Below, one piece after another: positions 54,871 through 64,000 of a stretch of DNA of 64,000 bases (position 1 is its first letter; each line of letters opens with the position of its first letter). The position numbers and the translations under genes are program-made. The notes under the pieces were generated by a model. It was not told the origin of the DNA. It was given only the letters and a program-made list of their open reading frames with translations, and did not search any database. Source of the stretch: Tigriopus japonicus (lineage: Eukaryota > Arthropoda > Copepoda > Harpacticoida > Harpacticidae); the NCBI GenBank assembly GCA_010645155.1, contig CM021321.1:4632488-4696487 (forward strand), given 5' to 3'.

Positions 54871-57800
54871 CTACAATAACAAAAGACTCGCCGCGATACC
54901 CAAAATGATTTGGGTTCTAATTATACCATAACACGAACGAGCATGAGAATAGGCATGAGTGAGCTTCTCGTGCTTGAACTCGTTCTCATCGTTGTTGTCG
55001 TTCTTCTTTGTTAGTTGTGAATTGGTGGGAGGTATTTTCTTCTTCTTTCGTTTTCGCTTTTTTTCTTGGGTTCTCTCGGAAATACCTTTTTCCTCGGGGA
55101 ATGTAAGCTGTTTCGTGACCACGGTGGTGGAAAGTATTTCATTGTCTCGAGGAAAAATGAGGGCTCTTTGGCTAAGGTTCAACCCGTCTTGCTCTCTTTT
55201 CTCGCTGTTGTTATAGTGGTGGTAAACGAGCTCAGGGAATAATTGTGTGGAGTTCCTAGTTCCATTACTACTATCCACATCATTGTCAATGACAATTTCC
55301 AAGAATGGTTCCTTGGTCGAACCATCCGTCGAAGATGATCCCATATCTCGTAATTCAGATGTGGGAGAAACTGGAGAACGCTCGAGCGATGTTTCGGGTT
55401 CAATTGTATCCCATTGTCCATTTCCAAGACCCAGTTCAGTCTTTATTTCCGACTTTTGATCATGCTCTGCATCTGCTCCGCCGTCTTGTTCCAATTTCGG
55501 CTCAAAAGTTGTCGCGTCATCAGTCGAGTTATTTTCATGTTCTTTTTCTAATTCGGTTTTAGGTGTTGGATGCTCTGATTCGGCTTCTGGTTCTGCTTCA
55601 GAGAACAATTGTTGGTCTCTAATTAGATCGCCTTCAGTGTCGGGTTCCACTTCAGGAATAGCTTCTAAATCTTGTGATTCGTCTTCTTCATCCACTTGAG
55701 GCTCTGGTTTCGTCGAGTTCGTTTCCCATTGACCTTCATAAAGGTCTGTTTGTGCTGAAAGGCCTTCATGTGATATTGAGTTAGTTTCATTTGCCACCTT
55801 CAAGGCTTCTGTTTCGACTAGTGAAACATTTCTGACGTCCATTGTCGATTCAGGCTCTGCTGTCGAGCCATTTTCATTGTCAAATTTGACCTTAAATATA
55901 GGTTCCAAATGGTTCTCTGGTTCAGCTTCGGAATTGGGGACTTTGAGGACAGAGTTATTTTGTGATTGTGGTGGCCCAATTTCTGAGCTTAAGTTTGAAG
56001 CCATTTCCAAATTGTTATCGCTGTTGGATTCAACTTTGGCAGGAGGTTCTTGCGTAATAAGGCCATCTTGAGTGGAAATTGGATGATTCCATGTGGACTC
56101 GCCAGATGTGACATTTTTCTCTTCTGCAGAAGCATCTGTTCCCTTGAGATCATTGGGTGCAACCGTCTTCACTTTGTCATTAGCAATTACTTTGTGAGCC
56201 ATAATATTAGGGTCCACAATCGTTCCATTGGTTTTGAGTTCCAGCAAAGATTTGAAGGTATGTAATGTTGCGATCCAAGATTTATTTTCTTCTTCGTCGA
56301 GCTCGTCGAGTTGGAAGATCCCTGCCAAAAGGTCAACCTTTTCATCTTTTTCTTCATCTTGCTCCTCATTTGGAGTAATTTCATCGTTAATTGCAATGTC
56401 TGCACAAGCTCGAGCTTCCAATTGAGGACCACAAGCTGGGTCTTTTTGATCTTCATTGGAGCAAGGCCAAACATGACTCCCCATGACATATTTCCAACGG
56501 ATGACACAATGATCACAAGTGAAATTGTCTGGCAATTGATATGTCAATTTGAATACTTCTTTTGGTTTCTCGGCTTGAGGCACGAAGAACTTGCTTTCCA
56601 AAGACCCCGTTTGATTGAGCAGGATCACGTCAAGGCAATCAGTGTCCGGACAAAGTTCAAGCTCGAAATGGCCTCGACGATTGTTGATTAACTCCACTTG
56701 GACATCAATACTTTGACCAGATATGTAGTGGCGTGTGATTATACCACGGCCAAATTGACCGCCATCCTCATGAGGACGAGGGGTTGGCAAGTCAAAAGGA
56801 TCGCCACAGACTCCACATCGACCCTTGTTATTTCTAAAATCAAACAATTACATTCGTTGAATGATTAATACGTACAAGATAATTGTCTCCTTTTTCTCTT
56901 GGTGTGATGGAAGGGTACATGAGCAATAAATATCATACATTGAGTATCTGGGCTTGAGTTTCGTTATAAACAGAGTGAGGGAAGGATTTCGAATCGCTTC
57001 AATTTATCAAATTACGTGTTTCCTGCTACGTCAGGTTTGCTTTTTCTCTTGAGAATAACAATTCCTGCTTTTCTGTTTGATGCATGGATAGACCAATGCA
57101 TCAAGTTTTGTGAGTCCCTCGAGAACTAATTAGGAATGTCATATCCTTGAATGATTTCTCTATTTGAGACGGTTTCAGAAGGATAAACTCGAAGACAAAA
57201 ACCCATGCCAAATAACAGAGAGCTTCGTGCTATTTCAAATTTACTTAAGCATTCAATATCTGTAGATGACTTCGCTTTACGAGGGGACAAAGCTTGCTTC
57301 TAAAATTTCTATTAAAAATTGCAAAAAGCGCTCTCAATGTTTAATGTCTACGGATTGTAAGCGGGAAAATCATACAGATGTGGAAACCCGGTCTGGTTTA
57401 AAACTATGAGAAATGGCAATAAACTAATCAACTAAGCTGTACGTTATTCAAAATTTCATGCTTGCTTGGCTCCCAAACGGTCAGCTTTTAAGGCTTAAGG
57501 CAACCAATTCCAAATGAATTTACTTCGAGACTTTGATCATTCTTAAATGTGGTTTCCAGAAAACTTTTAGCAAACTTGGAAATTTTCCATCTCAAGAGGA
57601 CAATTTTAAGACCGAGTTCTAAGCCACAATGACAGAAAGAAAACGAATAGGCCCAAAGGGCTGGGCCTAAAGACGAGAGTTGCAAGCTTAAACAAGTTTC
57701 TCACTAATATACCGGGTGCGCCAAAAAAAAACTGATCAAGCTTTGCCCAATTACATATGATCCAAATTACTTATCCTGAAAAAAGCATTTCTCTGTACAT

Positions 57801-58946
57801 ACAATGTTTAGGGTTTCGGCAACGACAATTTCCTAATGGAGGAGCGAATTTGGAAGCAGAGCTCACCTTTTTGTCCTCTTGGACTTTGCTTATGATCATC
57901 AGCAGAGTTAACGGAAAAAACGTGTCTTTTTTTTTTTTTAACATTGTTTATTGTTTATTGAAAAACCCACTCACGCATCAAGCTGATGAAAAGAGTTTAG
58001 GGTAAAAGAATTGTGTACACTGAGTAAACGTCAAAACTAAAATAAATTGAGTACATGAATGCAAGCCAAGAAAAAAATAGCAAAGGCGAGATCCACAAGT
58101 AAGGGTGCACGGTAAGTGGGTGCTAATACAACATTAGTTGCCTTTTAAAGGATAATAAATTAGTCGCGTGACGCGCGCTTCTCGTGAGGCTGTTCCACAT
58201 CTTGGCAACTCGAACAAAATAAAAACACAATCTGCACTGAGACCTGACAAAGGGAACATTCAAAAGTAATTGGTCCGTTGACCTCGTCGACCCAATGCTG
58301 GTTCTTAATGACAGAGGACACCCCACTTCCTTACCCTTCAAACCGATCACCCCATTCCCACCAACATTCTTGATTAGTTTGAAAGCATACACCAAGTCTA
58401 AATTTCGCCTTCTTGCCTCCAAAGAAGCCAACCCACAACGCTCGAGCCGAGCACCATACTCCATGCCCAGAGGCACATACTTTTTTCTGATGCATCATCT
58501 TGAGCTTGACTGTTCTGTTTCTTTTGAATCACCCTGTAAAACAGAACCCAGGAGCTTCTAAACTACCACCCAAACTGCAACTTCAACGGGTATTACAAAA
58601 GTACCCCTTTGAATTCCAAATTTGTTTCAGAAGGAGAAATGCTTACTTCCACATCCTGGTGAATCCTCCGCAATCACTTTTGGCGTCGTCTTTATCTTGA
58701 GGCGCAAAGAAACCGAGTCTGCGTAGATGAAAGAAAATGTTAAAAAAGGATGAGGTTTTTCTTTCCTTTAAAGTCCTAATTACTTTAGTTGATCAACTAA
58801 AGTGAGTCTTAATGGGCGTACCTCCACATCGAACCACGCGAAGGCGGTTCCATGAGCCTTCCAACCCCAACCATTTCCGTGTCGTTGTCTTGTCCCAAGC
58901 AGGAGCCAATGACCAAAAGATACCAAAGGATTGAAAAAGTCGCCAT
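54871..58946 (-). CDS. AA15-like chitin-binding-4 protein lacking the copper histidines, with acidic tail
   Basis: Three minus-strand exons join in frame: 58822-58946, 58647-58718 and 54871-56833, giving 719 residues. Residues 1-18 are a signal peptide (ILWYLLVIGSCLG). Residues 28-215 or so are an AA15 lytic polysaccharide monooxygenase fold: GRLMEPPSRGSMWR, GFFAPQDKDDAKSDCGG, NNKGRCGVCGDPFD, GIITRHYISGQSIDVQVEL, FELELCPDTDCLD, LPDNFTCDHCVIRWKYV and RACADIAI. Its cysteines are kept. In AA15 enzymes the mature N-terminus is His and a second His lies in the NHxG turn; here these positions are Val28 and Arg118, so copper binding and oxidation are not expected. After the domain come about 450 residues of Glu/Asp/Ser-rich low complexity, a basic stretch (KKRKRKKKK) and a hydrophobic end (IILGIAASLLLL). 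That end may be a GPI-anchor signal or a tail anchor. Intron 2 holds a LINE fragment. Confidence 0.85.
57712..57790. repeat. Possible mariner-type end in intron 2 of the AA15-like gene
   Basis: TATACCGGGTGCGCCAAAAAA resembles the start of mariner-like elements that begin TACCGGGTG. No matching inverted end was found, so this is a fragment at best. Confidence 0.35.
57927..58490 (-). mobile_element. 5'-truncated LINE copy with A-tail, in an intron of the AA15-like gene
   Basis: On the minus strand an open frame ending at 58123 reads like the extreme C-terminus of a Jockey/CR1-type Pol: LASLEARRRNLDLVYAFKLI, then a region ending VAKMWNSLTRSARHATNLLSFKRQL. About 180 bp of 3' UTR follow, then AATAAA-like words and a run of 13 A (57927-57939, T on the plus strand). 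The rest of Pol is missing. The frame shows no stop over 117 codons, so it is a fairly young or short fragment. The 5' junction, near 58480-58500, is not exact. Confidence 0.75.
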
Positions 58947-61900
58947 CAGATTTTCCTCGATCCTTCCGGATCACTCACCGATCAGTCACTCAGACTTCTG
59001 AAGGCAAACTAATTCGCTCAATCCCCGGTCTTTGAACAAGATGATTGTTTCCATGATGGTCTTCTTTTTCTTCGTCGTCTCCGTCGTCTTCTGCTCTTTC
59101 TTTTCTTCTCCGTCCGTTCTCAAGTGTGAGCTTTCGCATCCGCCTCTTCTCGTCCTTGGAACATGGTTTAAATAGGTGAATGGAACCAAAGAATCTCGAG
59201 GTTGACACGAGAAGGCTCCAAATTCTGTCTTCTACTCTCTGACGACCCATCGATGGGGATGAGGGAGACTGGAAGAAAAAGAAAGAACGACTCTGGATGT
59301 CGATCGACGTCCTCTTTGAACACACGTTGTCAAGGGATTCGACCGCTCTTTCTCGCTTCAATGTCGATCCACTCACTCATGTCTCGATTGCCCTCATACT
59401 GTATTATGTAGTTCGTAAGGATTTGAAAAGCTTTTTGTAGAACTTTACCTTTCGAAATTCTTGTTGGAAGCAATTTTTGTTGAAATGTATTCCCTCAAGT
59501 TTTGGCATGCGAGCAAAGGCTTTTTGAGTAGATTTATGAGTGAATAGCTTAATAAAAAAGGTAAAATATCATAAACGTTATGAAGGTGAAAGAAACCATG
59601 AAAGGTTGATTAGGTATCTGAATCGACAAAATTCCATAAGGGAGCCAATTTTGATTGGTGCCAAAAAGTTTGCCCCGTTCGCTTCAAAGGATTTTAGAAG
59701 ACCTTGCCTGTCGCAGGAATTTCCAAAAGTTTTGCAACGAGATATCGAGAAAGGAAACACAAGGAGCCAAATTCTTAATCCTTTTCTAAATTCGACAAGA
59801 CTTCTTAGATTACAGTAAATAAAGCTGACAAGTAAATTCTTTTGCATGCAAATCACATGTTAATTCAACCTAATTTTACACTAATTTTCCAAAAGTTGAT
59901 CCTCAATAGCTGTTTAAGAGACTGTTAAAGAGATGTGTAAAAAAATTCCAAGTTCGTCAGAAAAACAATCATGTCTTTTTGTCTCTTTCCACAACAATTG
60001 CATTAAAAAATGGAAAATAGTACGTATTCAATCGCAAATTTGCGTACAGTATGACATATAATGAATCTCTGTCTGTTGGTACAAAATCACTTATTTTTGC
60101 CTTACTAATTTATAAACGAAGAAAGTTAACAAAATAAGTTATGTTTATTAGTCGTGTATAAACTACTTGTGCTTTATTAACTACTTTTACATTTTACACA
60201 TTTTTGTCAGGCTAAAGGAAAGCATCAAAATGATTCCTTTAGGCTCTTTTTTTGTTCAAAGTTTTCAAATTGTCCATGAATTGAGAAGTCCCCAAAGGTA
60301 TATATATATAATAATATATAAGGTATATAATATATAAAGGTATCCCCAAATACACAATTGCCCCTTTATGCCTGGTTTCTGTGGATCCAAATTTTGATGA
60401 TTGTTCAATGATAGTCAAAAAAGCAAATCAGGTTTTATAGCTTGATGTGAATTCTGTTTGAGTCGTTTTGCATGAGTGTTGGGAAAATCCAAGGGGTTTT
60501 TCAGTTGTCTAGATGCAATTTAGACTTTTAGGACCGTTAGAAGACATTCGCACCAAGTAATTTTGCTAACTACATTATCATCAGGATTCTGGTCGATATC
60601 TTTTGGACCTGTCAAATTTGGAGACTAGACGAGAATATTTGTTCATTTTGCAAGGTCAGATATCATAAAAATCTTTTTTTCCTAGAGATTCCACTAGACA
60701 GGTGAACGTGACAACTTTGAACTTGGTTCGAACCTTCGAACCAGAGCATCGCTTGATCGTGAGTGAAACAATTGCGCTACAACCATCTCCCCTATTGCAT
60801 TAGATGAGAGATTTTTCTAATAATTCATAGCAGGCGCAATTTTGGTCCAACATCTTCATTTTCATCTTCATCGTTTTCATGTTTCATGTTTTATGAACCA
60901 GACTACAGTATTGCTCTCTAACAGACGCAAGAGAAGTCAGTAAGGTCAAAAGTCACGTGTCAATCGAAAAGCTTAATTTTTTAGGAGCGGACTTGGAAAG
61001 CTGCATTTACAGTTAGCATCTGCTCAAAGACCTTGGAAAAAAAGAAAAGAAATAGATCTTGGAACCAAGCATTCCAATCATGCCATGTCCTGTTTTAGAG
61101 TGCATGCTTCGTAGCCATTAATCTTGGCTGGCGGGTGGTCTCAAGGACACTTGGATTCTAAAGTCTAGGTCACTGCAGCTTCAGATGTTAGCACACTTAA
61201 GTCATGAAATGCCTGATATGAGATCTGCCTTTAAAAACACATGGAACTGGAATTATATTGCGGATGCAATATTGTGGTTGGGTGGGGTGGGCGTGGTAAA
61301 GCGTCTCTAAGGGGAGGAGGGGGGGGGGCGATGGAGCAAAGCAAATAGTGGCAGTAATCCAGTAAATTAAGGAGGTGGCGGGATATGAATGAATTTATTT
61401 GGTAACCATTCTCATTTTTGGGGTTCCTTTGAGGTTGAATAAGTCTGTGGAAACAAACTCGAAGAGATGGTGGTAAAAATTTGAAGAAGCGAAAGCACTC
61501 ATCCGGTTAAACGGACGTAAATGTCACCTATTATTGCTTTTGATTTCAGCCAATGTAAAAAGGGGCGAGGACGATCGTATATCGAAAGTCATAATTTTTC
61601 ATGATTTGAGGAAATTTCAGAAGTATTTGACCAGTTTAAGTTTTTCCCTAAAATGCTCGAGAAATTAGAATGGAGTCCAAAAGGTAAACTAATAACTAGG
61701 CATGCAGGACAATCACATGTAACACGATATTTTGGATGATTTTTGTGCTTTCACAGTCGGGAGTGCATGCAAGGATGAATTAGAGGTGATTTATTTCATT
61801 TCAGATATGAAGAAACTCCCTAAAGATCAAAACTACACATTATTTCAAACACGTCTTATGCCATGAACCTGTACAATTAGCAAACTAGACTTAATAGCTG

Positions 61901-63577
61901 TTATTCTTGTGACTTACCCACTTTGCTGCACAACACCAATTCTTGTGTTTGTGTCTTTTTGATTACAAGATGTTTTTTAAGCCTACCGAATTCTTGTGTT
62001 CAAAATGTAATTTTTAAGGGGTAATTACGCTTTGACAAATGTCAAATTATCATACGGTGTTGTTCACCGAAAGGTTAGGAAACTCTTTCCACAAGTGGCC
62101 AAATTTTATGCATGGGCTTCGAATCGAGGTTCTGTTGTAGCCCATTTTCTAGTTGGGCGCGTCCAGACCCATTAGTTTGCACGAGGACACAATCTTTTGT
62201 CCAATCAAGGCTGAAACAAGTAGTGGGCATTATTCAGAAGATGTCAGTAAAAGAACCTAAAGCCTGAATGAAAGATTGAGCAACTTCAGAAGAACCATGT
62301 TAAAGTCATTTAAAGCCCCATTTTGAAATGCAATGTTGTTGAAGGTCATAGGTCCTTCGAAAAAAACTCTGAACATATGTCCTTGACTTAAAAGAAATAA
62401 GTTATTCCGATTGTTTATGTCGTACGTCAACTACTTGTAAGTTACAATTCGAGCGACAAATGGAAGTTCTAAAGCCATCCAAGTCACTTTGTCTTGTGTT
62501 CTTCAATTTTTCACATCTTTGTAAATCACTAAATCGACGGCTTGGTATCATCTCAGTTGGTTATACTTGTAACAAGAAATTTCCCAGCTTTTGAGCAGAA
62601 AAATATTTGTGCTTGCTGTCTCTTTTCTTCCTCCTAATCTGTAATTTTCAGGGAACATTGGAAGCAGGGTTTGAACCTATGCCTTTTGAAAAGCCCATTG
62701 TAAATAGTACTTTCTGACTTAATATATGAGCCTAATTATACGTTCAGCTTTCTCTACCCCTATCTAGCTTTCGGAGAGGTTTTGGCACAAAATTAGTGAC
62801 AAATGCGTAAGGATTTATTAAAAACCAAAATCCCATGTGAGGAGTCTTTTCCTCTCCAAACAAAAATTACATTTCTTAACTAGAGCTTTAAAGAGCAATA
62901 ACACAATTCCTTCCGAAATTTGCACATTTATAATCTGGTATGTATTCATCGTCTTCACTATTGTAGCATCTAATCTGAGGCTCTACTGCCTCTTTCATCG
63001 CCATGTGTACTCACGAAAGCAAAATAAACTTTACAAACCTCGTAAATGCTAGTGATGTGTAGAATCTAGAATTGCCGAGCTTTCACAAGTTTCGAGTCTT
63101 GGACGCAATTTGGGCAAATGACACTTCTTGTCTTTCTGTTCATCCATTTCCACTCGTCGAGTCATTAAATTTTTCTTCTAAATTAAAGTTTGACCGCACT
63201 TGAAGCACTAGAGGTGTGAGACATGAAAGTAATGTCCAGTCCCCAGTTTCCGTTTGGAAGGTGTTATTACTCGGTCAAGAGTGAGCTATTTTCCTTTTGA
63301 AAATTTGCCTGTTATCTCATAGAGAACCGCATAAGTCATAGATTTTAAATTGGCATCGTGAAGCTCAAGCTATACCCGAACTTCCATAACTTTGTTTCGA
63401 AGCTCGAAGATTCGTACACCTGAACCCAAGCTTGAACCCATCACTAACAATTCATGCGACATCAAGATCGCAACCGCAAAAAACATTGGATATTTGTTCG
63501 TGTTCAAGAGTGCCTGAATTCAAATACATTGATGTGAAACCCTCCACCATCAGCCTTCGTTCATTTCATCCGACAGA
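58947..63577. other. Long intergenic spacer, no gene recognised
   Basis: This includes the 5' flank of the AA15-like gene (58947-59400, C/T-rich on one strand), a (TA)n tract at 60300-60345, and a G-rich run at 61310-61328. ORFs at 58986-59411, 59540-59856 and 62837-63052 have no recognisable domain. No tRNA, snRNA or transposon end was identified by eye. Confidence 0.45.
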
Positions 63578-64000
63578 ATGACTTCGAGCTCGGATTCCGA
63601 GTCGTTCCGACGTCAATTAGCCATCTCCGAATTACCTCACGGAATCACTCAAGAGGCTCTAAGAATGAGCTTTCAAATATTTGGCCCCATCTCCCAGGTC
63701 CATCTATCCAAGCATCCCGGGATCGGTTTTGTCACCTTCGAAGATGAAATTGCAGCCTTGGAAGCCATGAAACGCGTCCCAGAGGTGCAAGGAAAACCTG
63801 TCAAGGTGATTATTTGACTACTGGAGTATCCTCGGTTAAAGGTGTAATGGTTATTTCTCTTGCTTTCAGATCAATTTCGCTCTGAGTACGCCTTCCTTGA
63901 TGAAATGGTTTCCCGTGACCGGTCATAAGCGACAGGTTCATTTTCCTCGAGCTTTGTTGAGAACGGGCAGACACCATTGTCCGGCCATGAATCCGAACAA
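63578..64000 (+). CDS. RRM-domain RNA-binding protein, N-terminal part (cut by window end)
   Basis: Exon 1 is 63578-63805 and exon 2 begins at 63870 after a 64-bp GT-AG phase-0 intron; the gene runs off the window. Residues 13-82 or so form one RRM: LAISELP is RNP2-like and GIGFVTFE is RNP1-like. The domain closes with GKPVK across the intron and INFALS. The sequence then reads SLMKWFPVTGHKRQVHFPRA and is not recognisable. The N-terminus before the RRM is only about 12 residues, mostly Ser. RNP1 has Ile where an aromatic residue usually contacts RNA. The general wording recalls Musashi/hnRNP-A-type RRMs, but the subfamily cannot be named. The ATG is in fair context after a C-rich leader. Confidence 0.82.

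Noticed and set aside
57712..58545. One complete mariner element spanning TACCGGGTG (57714) and CACCCTGTA (58533)
   Set aside because: The two ends differ after the first bases and a LINE fragment lies between; the evidence supports only separate fragments.
58990..59376. 128-codon minus-strand ORF upstream of the AA15-like gene
   Set aside because: Composition is basic and low-complexity with no start-site conservation; probably the promoter or 5' leader.
1..64000. Prokaryotic-style features such as CRISPR arrays, operons or riboswitches
   Set aside because: The window is clearly animal nuclear DNA with spliced genes; repeats present are transposon-derived, without regular spacers.

Overview
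This is nuclear DNA from an animal, most likely an arthropod and perhaps a copepod-type crustacean. The evidence is GT-AG introns in conserved metazoan genes (Cdc25, Timeless, tetraspanin, PP2A-A), AATAAA signals, a U2 snRNA gene, an arthropod-style heme peroxidase, an AA15-type chitin-binding-4 protein, and many hAT and Tc1/mariner-type miniature elements. The copepod assignment is an inference from compact gene structure and gene mix; no species marker was identified.

Layout. 1-9.4 kb is a transposon graveyard: a frameshifted Ty3/gypsy (Mag-like) element on the minus strand, with a tRNA-Ser primer site and LTR start; a fold-back element that carries a nested hAT-type miniature element; a second hAT-type element; and a LINE reverse-transcriptase remnant. 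9.8-16 kb holds Cdc25, RPB7 and FAF2/UBXD8. 16.5-19.4 kb is a cluster of four miniature inverted-repeat elements. 19.7-22.1 kb is a monocarboxylate transporter. 24.5-28.5 kb is a six-exon Timeless gene, followed by a decayed copy of its own tail. 31.8-36.4 kb holds a five-exon tetraspanin and, convergent to it, a small PPxY membrane protein. 38.5-48 kb is dense: a cytochrome b561 D2-like reductase, a heme peroxidase with a U2 snRNA gene in its intron, HMG20, Beclin-1 and RRP41. 48.9-53.2 kb is the PP2A scaffold subunit. 54.9-58.9 kb is an AA15-like secreted protein. 59-63.6 kb shows no gene. The window ends inside an RRM gene.

The protein genes are mostly unrelated housekeeping functions: cell cycle, transcription, ER-associated degradation, replication fork protection, autophagy, RNA decay and phosphatase scaffolding. 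They do not form a pathway. Seven are single-exon; the others have introns of about 60 bp to 1.8 kb. Neighbouring genes are often divergent (HMG20/Beclin-1) or tightly convergent (cytochrome b561/peroxidase, Beclin-1/RRP41, tetraspanin/PPxY protein).

The most notable observations are four. The AA15-like protein has lost both copper-binding histidines but keeps its cysteines and gains a long acidic, possibly membrane-anchored tail. The U2 snRNA gene sits inside a same-strand peroxidase intron. The Timeless tail is duplicated and decaying. Several transposon insertions can be read nucleotide by nucleotide, including one inside another, from their target-site duplications.
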